The translations under genes and the position numbers were made by a program. The notes under the pieces were generated by a model, which worked only from the letters and a program-made list of their open reading frames with translations, was not told where the DNA came from and made no database searches. Shown piece by piece: positions 1 to 6,798 of a stretch of DNA of 9,535 nt (positions are counted from its first letter, which is position 1; the number at the start of each line of letters is the position of its first letter). The stretch spans positions 1-9,535 of the forward strand of contig JAFGJC010000166.1 of assembly GCA_016929305.1 (NCBI GenBank). The letters are read 5' to 3'. This DNA is from a candidate division CSSED10-310 bacterium. GTDB lineage: Bacteria > CSSED10-310 > JAFGJC01.

Positions 1-69
1 CCAGGCAGGAGTTGAACCTGCGGCCAACGGTTTAGGAAACCGCTGCTCTATCCTCTGAGCTACTGGGGC
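1..69 (-). tRNA. tRNA-Arg (anticodon CCT), 3' end cut by window edge
   Basis: Read on the minus strand, the sequence folds as a tRNA. The acceptor 5' strand is GCCCCAG (69-63), followed by TA, a D-arm GCTC/GAGC, an anticodon stem GCGGT/ACCGT with loop TTCCTAA, and a T-arm GCAGG/CCTGC with loop TTCAACT. Loop positions 34-36 read CCT, which decodes the arginine codon AGG. The window begins inside the 3' acceptor strand: only CTGG of the expected CTGGGGC is present, so the end and any encoded CCA are not visible. The fold and anticodon are seen directly, and the arginine identity follows from the genetic code. Confidence 0.95.
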
Positions 70-83
70 AAGTATGATTGAAA

Positions 84-112
84 AATTTATCAAAACAACA
101 ATAAAAAGGCAA
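84..112 (-). promoter_or_regulatory. Candidate sigma70-type promoter for tRNA-Arg
   Basis: On the minus strand TTGCCT (112-107) and TAAATT (89-84) are separated by exactly 17 bases, each matching four of six consensus positions. The -10 box ends 14 bases before the mature tRNA 5' end at 69, leaving room for a short leader. The surrounding DNA is AT-rich, so chance matches are easy and this is only a candidate. Confidence 0.4.
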
Positions 113-145
113 GAAAATTTTCATATTCCACCAAAAAAATATTAC

Positions 146-174
146 TTGATTTAAAATTTAAAATTTACTACACT
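146..174 (+). promoter_or_regulatory. Candidate sigma70-type promoter for the 203-4950 operon
   Basis: TTGATT (146-151) and TACACT (169-174) are separated by 17 bases, with start-codon ATG 28 bases beyond the -10 box. A transcript starting near 181 would have a leader of only about 20 bases and no Shine-Dalgarno sequence. The leader contains a 13-base AT-rich word (AATAATAATATTT, 179-191) that recurs just inside the gene at 224-236, flanking the start codon. The region is strongly AT-rich, so the call is tentative. Confidence 0.4.
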
Positions 175-202
175 TTTTAATAATAATATTTTTTATTGAA
201 CA

Positions 203-2635
203 ATGCGATTACATCCTTCAAAAAATAATAATATTTATATTGGTATTTTTTTCATAACTTCATGCACCTTATTATACGAAATAATTCTTACTCGCATTTT
301 CAGTGTAACCATGTCTTATCATTTTGCTTTTTTAGCTATATCAGTTGCCCTATTTGGGATGACATTAGGATCCATATTGGTATATCAATTTCCCCGATTT
401 TTTACAGATGAACGCTCGTACTTTCACCTTGCTCTCAGTGCTTTATTTTTTGCAATTACATTGGTATTGAGTTTTTTAACTTATATAGTTACTCCGTTTT
501 ATATTCATCTTTCATTTGTTGGCATATATTACATTGTATTTACATTTATGAACCTTTTAATTCCATTTGTATTCAGTGGAATTTGTATTTCCTTAGCAAT
601 TACAAAATTCTCCACCAAAGTAAGTCGTTTATATGCAGCAGATCTCTCTGGCGCTGCAATGGGATGTTTATTCGTCTTGTGGATATTAAATATAACGGAC
701 GGTCCTACTGCCATCATTGGTGTTGGATTTTTAGTGTGTATTGGAGCATTTTATTTCGCCATTCTTGCTAATTCTGAAAGTCTAAAAAAAATAATCATTT
801 TCTGGGGAATTATTTTCGGATTATTCACCGCTACACATACCGTATTGGTTCAAATGCAAAAGCCAATACTTCGTCTGCTATGGATTAAAGCAAGTTTTAA
901 TCAACCTACCATATATGAAAAATGGAACTCATATTCTAGAATTCACGTTTGGGGAGAACCAGAAAAACCTCAATCACCTTTTGGATGGGGATTCAGTTCA
1001 ACACTGCCGCCAAAATATAAGATCCGTGAGCTTTATATGAAAATTGATGCATCAGCTGCAACGGTTCTGACCCATTTTGATAATAATTTAAGTAAATTGG
1101 AATATCTGAAATATGATATAACAAATGTTGTACATTATTTAAAACAGGATGCAAAAGTATTGGTTATCGGATCTGGGGGTGGTAGGGATATCTTATCGGC
1201 ACTTGTATTCAATCAAAAATCTGTATTGGGAGTTGAAATTAATAAAGCGATTATCGATGCTGTAAACAAGAAGTATGGTGATTTCACTGGTCATTTAGAT
1301 CGACATCCAAAAGTCACTTTTATCAATGATGAAGCGAGAAGTTATATTGCAAGGGAAAAAGCAAAATTTGATATTATTCAGGTTTCTTTTATCGACACAT
1401 GGGCTGCAACAGCAGCTGGTGCATATGTATTAACAGAAAATGCCCTCTATACAACTGAAGCTTGGAAAATTTTTCTGGAACATCTTAATGAAAATGGGAT
1501 CTTAACATTCTCACGATATTATTTTAGAGATCGGCCTTGTAGTATTTATCGTCTCACTTCATTGGCAACCAAGGCTCTCATTGAATTGGGAGTACGTAAT
1601 CCTCGAAAACATATAATGATTGTAAGACAATTTAGTGATGAAAGAATTAAAAATGTACCAGACGGAATTGGCACTGTTTTAATAAATCGAGATCCGTTTT
1701 CAGAAAAAGATCTCACAATAATGAAACAAATAGCCGATACCAAGCAATTTGATCTTGTTATGACGCCTGAATTGACAATTGATTCAACATTCGCAATTAT
1801 TTCTTCTGTAAAGGATCGAGACCAATTTATAAACCAATATCCATTGAACATTGCAGCACCTACAGATGATAGTCCATTTTTCTTTCATATGCTACGCTTA
1901 CAGGATATTTTCAACAGAGAGTTGCTACAACAAGGACCGCTTCGAACCAATATGAAAGCCATTATCATACTGGGAGTACTTTTAAGCATTGTCGTTTTCT
2001 TAACCATTCTTTGCATCATCGTTCCACTTTTACTCACCACGGCAAGAAAAATAATATATAAGGCTTCACCATTATTTTTATTGTTCGCTGTGATTGGATT
2101 TGGATTCATGTTGATTGAAATTTCACAAATGCAGCGTCTTATTATCTATCTAGGACACCCTGTATATGGTTTATCTGTAGTATTATTTGCTTTGCTCCTA
2201 TCCAGTGGTTTGGGCAGCTACTCAACGCAAAAAGTGAACATCGATCATCTGAAAGCTTCGGGATTGATACGTATATTGAGTCTTCTCGTTTTGATTTTTA
2301 TATTTGGTAAATTGACTCCTTATGTCATCACGACTACACAAAGCTACACGACGATATTCCGTATTATCATTGCAATATTACAACTCATCCCCTTGGGTTT
2401 TTTTATGGGCATGGTATTCCCCTTAGGAATCAAAATATCTTCAAAAAAAGCAGCTATTTTAACACCATGGCTCTACGGAATCAATGGAGCGACATCTGTA
2501 TGCGCTTCAGTGATAGCAGTTGTTATTGCAATCAATTGGGGAATCAGTAAATGCTTTTGGTCCGGTTTTTATTGTTATACAGTTGCGTTGATTGCATTTT
2601 TACTGTCATGCCCAAGAATCAAAGAACAATCCTAA
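203..2635 (+). CDS. Polytopic membrane protein with spermidine-synthase-like domain
   Basis: This is an 810-residue protein with three parts. The N-terminal part (residues about 10-216) has about six or seven hydrophobic segments. A soluble central part (about 217-580) follows. The C-terminal part (about 584-803) has about seven further membrane segments. The central part has a class I SAM-type Rossmann fold: a glycine-rich loop VLVIGSGGGRDI (319-330), an acidic strand end in VLGVEIN (E345), NDEAR (375-379) and FDIIQVSFIDTW (389-400). PTDDSPFFFHM (553-563) resembles a segment conserved in membrane-fused SpeE-like proteins. By hand alignment, the catalytic aspartate of true spermidine synthases (DSSDP loop) corresponds to Ser395 here, so the aminopropyl-transfer reaction should not be assumed and the substrate is unknown. 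The ATG at 203 has no Shine-Dalgarno site, but it leaves the first membrane helix complete. It is probably the first gene of an operon, with the next gene 11 bp downstream. GC content is low (about 30% in one sampled line). It could be a transporter-linked methyltransferase or a flippase-like enzyme. Confidence 0.85.
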   Translation: MRLHPSKNNNIYIGIFFITSCTLLYEIILTRIFSVTMSYHFAFLAISVALFGMTLGSILVYQFPRFFTDERSYFHLALSALFFAITLVLSFLTYIVTPFYIHLSFVGIYYIVFTFMNLLIPFVFSGICISLAITKFSTKVSRLYAADLSGAAMGCLFVLWILNITDGPTAIIGVGFLVCIGAFYFAILANSESLKKIIIFWGIIFGLFTATHTVLVQMQKPILRLLWIKASFNQPTIYEKWNSYSRIHVWGEPEKPQSPFGWGFSSTLPPKYKIRELYMKIDASAATVLTHFDNNLSKLEYLKYDITNVVHYLKQDAKVLVIGSGGGRDILSALVFNQKSVLGVEINKAIIDAVNKKYGDFTGHLDRHPKVTFINDEARSYIAREKAKFDIIQVSFIDTWAATAAGAYVLTENALYTTEAWKIFLEHLNENGILTFSRYYFRDRPCSIYRLTSLATKALIELGVRNPRKHIMIVRQFSDERIKNVPDGIGTVLINRDPFSEKDLTIMKQIADTKQFDLVMTPELTIDSTFAIISSVKDRDQFINQYPLNIAAPTDDSPFFFHMLRLQDIFNRELLQQGPLRTNMKAIIILGVLLSIVVFLTILCIIVPLLLTTARKIIYKASPLFLLFAVIGFGFMLIEISQMQRLIIYLGHPVYGLSVVLFALLLSSGLGSYSTQKVNIDHLKASGLIRILSLLVLIFIFGKLTPYVITTTQSYTTIFRIIIAILQLIPLGFFMGMVFPLGIKISSKKAAILTPWLYGINGATSVCASVIAVVIAINWGISKCFWSGFYCYTVALIAFLLSCPRIKEQS

Positions 2636-2646
2636 AATAAGAGAGG

Positions 2647-3888
2647 TTGACACTGAAACAAAACAGCAATCTTATCTTTTCCCAAGTTGATTCCTTTTAT
2701 AATGAAGTGGTCCAAATTCAGACCGAATTAACCGCCATTCCGGCTCTAAGTCCTGAAAACAATGGAAAAGGTGAATTTAAGAAATCTCAATACATACTTG
2801 GTTTATTAAACGATCTGAAAATCGATGAATTACACCACATCAATGCACCGGATGAACGTGTCACAAATGGTTTCAGACCCAATATAATATCGAAAATAAA
2901 TGGGCGCTCGCATGAAAAAACCATATGGATTATGTCTCATATGGATATCGTTCCTCCAGGCGATCTTTCCCTATGGAAAAACGATCCGTACCAAGTTACT
3001 GAGAAAGATGGAAAACTCTACGGTAGGGGGACCGAGGACAATCAACAAGGTTTGATTGCATCCATCTTAGCAGTCAAAGCATTTCGTGAGGAAAATGTAC
3101 TTCCAGAGTATGATGTGGGACTGGTGATTGTCTCTGATGAAGAAACAGGTTCTAAATATGGAATTGATTATGTGTTGGAACAGAGCCCTGATTTATTTCG
3201 TCCACAAGATCTTATTATCATTCCTGACGCAGGAAATCCCGAAGGTACAATGATTGAAATTGCTGAAAAATCCATTCTCTGGATAAAATGTGAAACCAAA
3301 GGGAAACAAATACATGCCTCTATACCAGAGAAAGGGATAAATGCACACCGAGCAGCTGCACATCTCATTGTTAAAATGAACGAACTCTATCACCTGTTTG
3401 ACCATCATGATCCTTTATTCGATCCCCCAGGTTCCACATTCGAACCCACAAAAAAGGAGAGTAACGTACCAAATATCAATACAGTTCCTGGTGAAGACGT
3501 TTTTTACTTTGACTGTCGCATCTTACCTGAGTACCCACTTAAACAAGTGCAAGACCAAATTAGAACATGGGCCGATGATATAGAAACGAAATTCGGTGTA
3601 AAAATCACTCTGCATTATCCTCAGTCAATCCCTGCCCCCAAATCCACGCCATCCGATGCACCTGTTGTTATAGCCCTTAAAAAAGCAGTTAAAGACGTAC
3701 TCGAGAAAGAAGCCAAAACATTGGGTATCGGAGGTGGTACCGTAGCGGCATTTTTCCGTCAAAGAAATTTAGCCGCTGCTTGCTGGTCAACAATTGACGA
3801 CATGGCTCATGCTCCAAATGAATATTCCAGGATTAAAAACGTACTAAACGATGCAAAAGTGTTTGCCCACATTTTTCTGCAACAATAA
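2647..3888 (+). CDS. M20-family metallohydrolase (ArgE/DapE-like)
   Basis: This is a cytoplasmic, probably dinuclear-zinc amidohydrolase or peptidase of 413 residues. The M20 signature is complete: H98 and D100 in SHMD, the bridging D131 in GRGTEDNQQG, E165/E166 in SDEETGS (general base and metal ligand), D194 in PDAGN, and a final histidine H388 in DDMAHAPNEY. H223 in QIHAS lies in the dimerisation/lid domain inserted between the two halves of the catalytic domain. It resembles a conserved subfamily, also found in archaea, often named succinyl-diaminopimelate desuccinylase or by generic M20 names. The GTEDNQQG and NVPNINTVPGEDVFYFDCRILPEY segments fit that group, and its physiological substrate is not established. 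The start is uncertain: the TTG at 2647 directly abuts GAGAGG (2641-2646). A CTG two codons on (2653) would have ordinary spacing. It follows the membrane protein by 11 bp and precedes the EpmA-like gene by 30 bp, so co-transcription is likely. Confidence 0.9.
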   Translation: MTLKQNSNLIFSQVDSFYNEVVQIQTELTAIPALSPENNGKGEFKKSQYILGLLNDLKIDELHHINAPDERVTNGFRPNIISKINGRSHEKTIWIMSHMDIVPPGDLSLWKNDPYQVTEKDGKLYGRGTEDNQQGLIASILAVKAFREENVLPEYDVGLVIVSDEETGSKYGIDYVLEQSPDLFRPQDLIIIPDAGNPEGTMIEIAEKSILWIKCETKGKQIHASIPEKGINAHRAAAHLIVKMNELYHLFDHHDPLFDPPGSTFEPTKKESNVPNINTVPGEDVFYFDCRILPEYPLKQVQDQIRTWADDIETKFGVKITLHYPQSIPAPKSTPSDAPVVIALKKAVKDVLEKEAKTLGIGGGTVAAFFRQRNLAAACWSTIDDMAHAPNEYSRIKNVLNDAKVFAHIFLQQ

Positions 3889-3918
3889 CCCATAACAAAC
3901 ATCGACGATCTCCTTACC

Positions 3919-4950
3919 ATGTTTAACTGGCAAAAACTGGCTTCATTCAAACTTTCCTGGCACATTTTTCAAACCCGTTCGAAAATAGTCAAGCACATCC
4001 GTTGTTTTTTTGAAAACCATGGGTTTTTAGAAATCGATGCACCCCTGTTAATCCCCTATCCCACAATGGATAACGAGATCCATTCATTGGAATCCAATAT
4101 CAGTGATATGAATCATAAAAACCGCTTATTTTATCTGCACACTTCACCCGAACATGCCATGAAGAAGCTTCTTGTAGCCGGTGCAGACCGAATTTTTTTT
4201 CTGGGAAAAGTTTTCAGAGATAGGGAATTGACACATCTTCACAATCCGGAATTCACCATGCTGGAATGGTATCGAACCCAAGCCGACTATTGGGACATTC
4301 AGAAAGATGCCGAACATCTCATTCAGTACATCATCGACCATATGGGAATCAAAAAGCATATCGTTTATCAGGACAAACCGATCAACCTGGAATTACCCTG
4401 GCCATGTGTCACTGTTTCCGATCTATTCAGGGATCATGTCAATGTGGATTTGGAACATCCAGAACCATTGGAGCATCTCAGGAAATCGGCAGAAGCCCTC
4501 GGATTGGACTATCAGAAAGAGGACGATTGGGAGACACTCTTTTTCCGTATTTTCCTGAATAAAATCGAACCTAAGCTCGGTTTTCCCAAACCGACTTTTG
4601 TCATGGATTATCCGGCCGAACTCGGACTGATGGCCAAGAGAAAAAAGGATCATCCAAACTGGGTCGAAAGGGTTGAATTGTACATCGGAGGTCTCGAACT
4701 GGCAAACGGATACAGCGAATTGACGGATCCGGATGAACAGCTCAAACGGTTCGAATCGAACAAAAAGAAAAAGAAACAGGGAACGAATCAGGATTATCCG
4801 ATCGACACCGAACTCATCCAGGCTCTGAAACTCGGACTTCCCCCTTGTGCCGGCATATCAATCGGTGTGGACCGACTGGTCATGCTGCTGCTGGACAAAG
4901 CGCATATCCAGGATGTCCTGCTGTTTCCGATACACGAGTGGTTCAAGTGA
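3919..4950 (+). CDS. epmA: EpmA/GenX-type lysyl-tRNA-synthetase-like ligase (EF-P lysylation)
   Basis: This is a class II aminoacyl-tRNA-synthetase catalytic core of 343 residues without the N-terminal anticodon-binding domain. That is the architecture of EpmA (PoxA/YjeA/GenX; about 325 residues in E. coli), which attaches beta-lysine to a lysine of elongation factor P. Motif 1 is around 25-44 (ending EIDAPLL with P42). Motif 2 is at 99-119 (FRDRELTHLHNPEFTMLEWY, then R). Motif 3 is at 312-323 (GISIGVDRLVML). The HNPEFTMLEWYR segment and ELANGYSEL (260-268) are typical of the LysRS/EpmA group. Neither efp nor the aminomutase gene epmB is present in the window. No Shine-Dalgarno site precedes the ATG, but the domain begins soon after, so the start is plausible. 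GC content rises within the gene, from about 35% in an early line to about 55% near the end. It is probably the last gene of the operon. Confidence 0.88.
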   Translation: MFNWQKLASFKLSWHIFQTRSKIVKHIRCFFENHGFLEIDAPLLIPYPTMDNEIHSLESNISDMNHKNRLFYLHTSPEHAMKKLLVAGADRIFFLGKVFRDRELTHLHNPEFTMLEWYRTQADYWDIQKDAEHLIQYIIDHMGIKKHIVYQDKPINLELPWPCVTVSDLFRDHVNVDLEHPEPLEHLRKSAEALGLDYQKEDDWETLFFRIFLNKIEPKLGFPKPTFVMDYPAELGLMAKRKKDHPNWVERVELYIGGLELANGYSELTDPDEQLKRFESNKKKKKQGTNQDYPIDTELIQALKLGLPPCAGISIGVDRLVMLLLDKAHIQDVLLFPIHEWFK

Positions 4951-5031
4951 TTGTATTTCTGAAATTTTAGAAATTGATTAGATTATCAAATTACAAATAA
5001 CCAATAATTAAAATGTTAAATTCTAAATTCC

Positions 5032-5138
5032 AAATCCGAAATAAGAAACAAGCATGAAATTAAAAAATTTAAATTTTAAACAATGGACTTCACATTCTCA
5101 AATTAATTTATTAACTCCGAATTTCCCATTTCGGATTT
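5032..5138. repeat. Degenerate AT-rich element with 11-bp terminal inverted repeats
   Basis: AAATCCGAAAT (5032-5042) and ATTTCGGATTT (5128-5138) are perfect reverse complements bounding about 107 bases. The flanking and internal sequence is built of words such as TTAAATTCTAAATTCC and AAATTTAAATTTTAAA. From memory, similar CAAATTCCAAATCCGAAAT-type intergenic repeats occur in multiple copies in several environmental bacterial genomes. That would make this a decayed copy of a miniature inverted-repeat element. With one copy visible, the repeat nature is inference; the inverted repeat itself is seen. Confidence 0.5.
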
Positions 5139-5167
5139 ATAAATACTGTTGTTATATTATACAGTGA

Positions 5168-5188
5168 GTGATAAGTGAAACTTATAAC
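5168..5188. promoter_or_regulatory. Small near-palindrome upstream of tldD (possible operator)
   Basis: ATAAGT (5171-5176) and ACTTAT (5180-5185) form a perfect 6-bp inverted repeat around GAA. Adding the flanking GT (5168-5169) and AC (5187-5188) gives eight paired bases with one mismatch. It lies 84 bases before the GTG start of the tldD-like gene, a reasonable place for a regulator-binding site. No regulator is identified, and short palindromes are common in AT-rich DNA. Confidence 0.3.
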
Positions 5189-5257
5189 TATTTCTTTCAA
5201 GTATATTTATGTAAACCTTATGCACATTCAAAATACTTACTTACAAAACATTCATAC

Positions 5258-5264
5258 AGGGAGG
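5258..5264 (+). promoter_or_regulatory. Strong Shine-Dalgarno site deciding the GTG start at 5272
   Basis: AGGGAGG lies seven bases before GTG at 5272. This supports the GTG start, which also places the twin-arginine motif immediately at the protein N-terminus, as expected for a Tat signal. Confidence 0.85.
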
Positions 5265-5271
5265 CAAAACC

Positions 5272-6798
5272 GTGAAAAAAATCTGCCGACGGGACTTCCT
5301 GAAAAAGAGCGGGACCGGACTGATGATTGCTTCAGCTTCCACTTTGTGGTATGATCTGCTCTTTGCAGGCAAGCTCCCTCCTGCTTCTTCATTATTTGAA
5401 GAGCGTTTCGGGATTTCAAAGGAAGAGATGAAGAAAATCCTCTCCATTGCGCTCTCCAAAGGCGGGCAGTTCTCCGAACTCTTTTTCGAGTATCGGATCA
5501 ACAATGTCATCCTGATGGAAGAGGAAATCATCAAAGAGACAGGGGAACACATTACACTGGGTGTCGGTATCCGTGTTTTGAAAAACGATCAGACCGGATA
5601 TGGATATACGAATGAAATGACTTTCGACAAAATGAAAGAGACTGCCTTAACGGCGGCTGCCATTGCATCGGAAAACAAGGCCATCCAACCGGCTGATTTA
5701 ACTGTGAAGAAGTTGTCACATCAGTACTACGATATGAACCAGCCCCTGCACAGCATGAAACTTGATCAGAAAATCAATCTGGTCAAAGCAGCTCATGCCG
5801 GTGCCAAGGATTATGACAATCGGATTAGTAAGGTTTTTGCCAGACTCGCTGATGAGATCCAGTATGTCACGATCATGAACAGCGAAGGACTCTTTATTTC
5901 CGATGTTAGACCCCAGTCCCGAATTATGGTGAAAAGTACAGCAGAACAGGGCGACAGACGCAATACCGGTACATACGGCGTCGGCGGCGGTCGTGTAGGG
6001 CTTTCTTATTACCAGAATGAAAAAACACCGAATCAAATCGGAGAGGAATCTGCCGAAGAAGCCATCACACTGCTCTCTGCGGACGATTCACCTGCCGGTG
6101 AACATACCGTGGTGCTCGGTTCAGAAGGTTCCGGTGTTCTGATTCACGAAGCGATCGGCCATCCGCTTGAAGCCGATGCGAATTGGAAAAAAACATCCAT
6201 CATGGCAGATAAAATGGGTCAAATGGTGGCCAATCCAATTGTTACCATTATCGACGATGCAACCATTCCCCACTACCGCGGAACCCTGAACATCGACGAT
6301 GAAGGCACCGAAACAGAGCCTGTGCTACTGATTGAAAACGGCAAACTGGTTAACTATATGCACGACATACTCTCATCCAGACTGATGCATACGAAATCCA
6401 ATGGACACGGCAGGCGAGCCTCCTACCGTTTCAATCCCATTCCAAGAATGAACAACACATTGCTGGCAAAAGGCAATGCAACACCCGAGCAGGTGATCAC
6501 TTCGGTTAAAAAGGGTTTCTATGCCAAAACCTTTACTGGCGGCATGGTCTCTGATTCCGGCAAATTTACCTTCTCCGTGAACACGGGTTATCTCATTGAA
6601 AACGGCAAATTGACACGTCCCCTGAAAAATGCCACTTTAGTCGGCACCAACGTGCAGATCCTCAATGATGTCGATATGATTGCCAATGACATGGGCTTTT
6701 TCTTGGGAGTATGCGGTAAAGACGGACAGGGGGTTGCGGCCCTTTGCGGCACACCGACTTTGCGGATTAAAAAAATGACTGTAGGAGGCCGGGCATGA
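5272..6798 (+). CDS. tldD: TldD-family metallopeptidase with Tat signal peptide
   Basis: This 508-residue protein is the catalytic subunit of a TldD/TldE (PmbA) zinc metallopeptidase. In E. coli that complex degrades unfolded peptides and matures microcin B17 and CcdA. The zinc site is visible: the HExxxH motif HEAIGH (H292, E293, H297) within VLIHEAIGHPLEAD, and Cys481 in GVCGKDGQG at the position of the third ligand of E. coli TldD. Other TldD-typical segments include TFTGGMVSDSGKFTFSVNTG (420-439) and MTVGGRA at the C-terminus. The N-terminus reads MKKICRRDFLKK followed by a hydrophobic stretch to about residue 32. This is a twin-arginine signal that E. coli TldD (481 residues) lacks and that accounts for much of the extra length. 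Cleavage near LFA (30-32) is possible but not clean. The GTG start has a strong Shine-Dalgarno site, and the stop overlaps the start of the partner gene (ATGA), implying translational coupling. Export is inferred from the signal. Confidence 0.93.
   Translation: MKKICRRDFLKKSGTGLMIASASTLWYDLLFAGKLPPASSLFEERFGISKEEMKKILSIALSKGGQFSELFFEYRINNVILMEEEIIKETGEHITLGVGIRVLKNDQTGYGYTNEMTFDKMKETALTAAAIASENKAIQPADLTVKKLSHQYYDMNQPLHSMKLDQKINLVKAAHAGAKDYDNRISKVFARLADEIQYVTIMNSEGLFISDVRPQSRIMVKSTAEQGDRRNTGTYGVGGGRVGLSYYQNEKTPNQIGEESAEEAITLLSADDSPAGEHTVVLGSEGSGVLIHEAIGHPLEADANWKKTSIMADKMGQMVANPIVTIIDDATIPHYRGTLNIDDEGTETEPVLLIENGKLVNYMHDILSSRLMHTKSNGHGRRASYRFNPIPRMNNTLLAKGNATPEQVITSVKKGFYAKTFTGGMVSDSGKFTFSVNTGYLIENGKLTRPLKNATLVGTNVQILNDVDMIANDMGFFLGVCGKDGQGVAALCGTPTLRIKKMTVGGRA
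6783..6788 (+). promoter_or_regulatory. Shine-Dalgarno site of pmbA inside tldD
   Basis: AGGAGG lies in the last codons of the tldD-like gene, six bases before the ATG at 6795. With the ATGA overlap of stop and start, it supports coupled production of the two subunits. Confidence 0.85.

Larger units (their letters stand above)
4951..5271. other. AT-rich intergenic region without a gene
   Basis: I see no convincing coding sequence in these 321 bases; the longest ATG reading noted (from 5013) is 14 codons. A weak AT-only hairpin just after the upstream stop (ATTTCT 4955-4960 / AGAAAT 4969-4974) has no T-run and is not a credible intrinsic terminator. The middle carries a degenerate repeat with an 11-bp inverted repeat (5032-5138). 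The right part has a small near-palindrome (5168-5188) and the Shine-Dalgarno site for the next gene. No well-matched -35/-10 pair stood out, although a promoter for the tldD-pmbA pair should lie here. Confidence 0.7.

Noticed and set aside
179..236. 13-base direct repeat flanking the start codon at 203
   Set aside because: It is simple AT-rich sequence (AAT units), likely to recur by chance here.
1546..1851. Minus-strand reading frame inside the membrane protein gene
   Set aside because: It lies wholly within a well-supported gene with conserved motifs, shows no family features and has no ribosome site.
4266..4562. Plus-strand overlapping frames inside the epmA-like gene
   Set aside because: These are out-of-frame shadows of a conserved catalytic domain, with composition unlike a real protein.
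4955..4974. Hairpin ATTTCT/AGAAAT after the epmA-like gene as a terminator
   Set aside because: The stem has only two G-C pairs and no T-run follows.
5149..5177. TTGTTA and a nearby TATTAT or TAAGTG as a tldD promoter
   Set aside because: No pairing gives both acceptable spacing and acceptable -10 match.
5241..5552. Minus-strand frame over the Tat signal region of tldD
   Set aside because: The opposite strand has a strong Shine-Dalgarno site, an RR signal and a conserved product, so this is a shadow.
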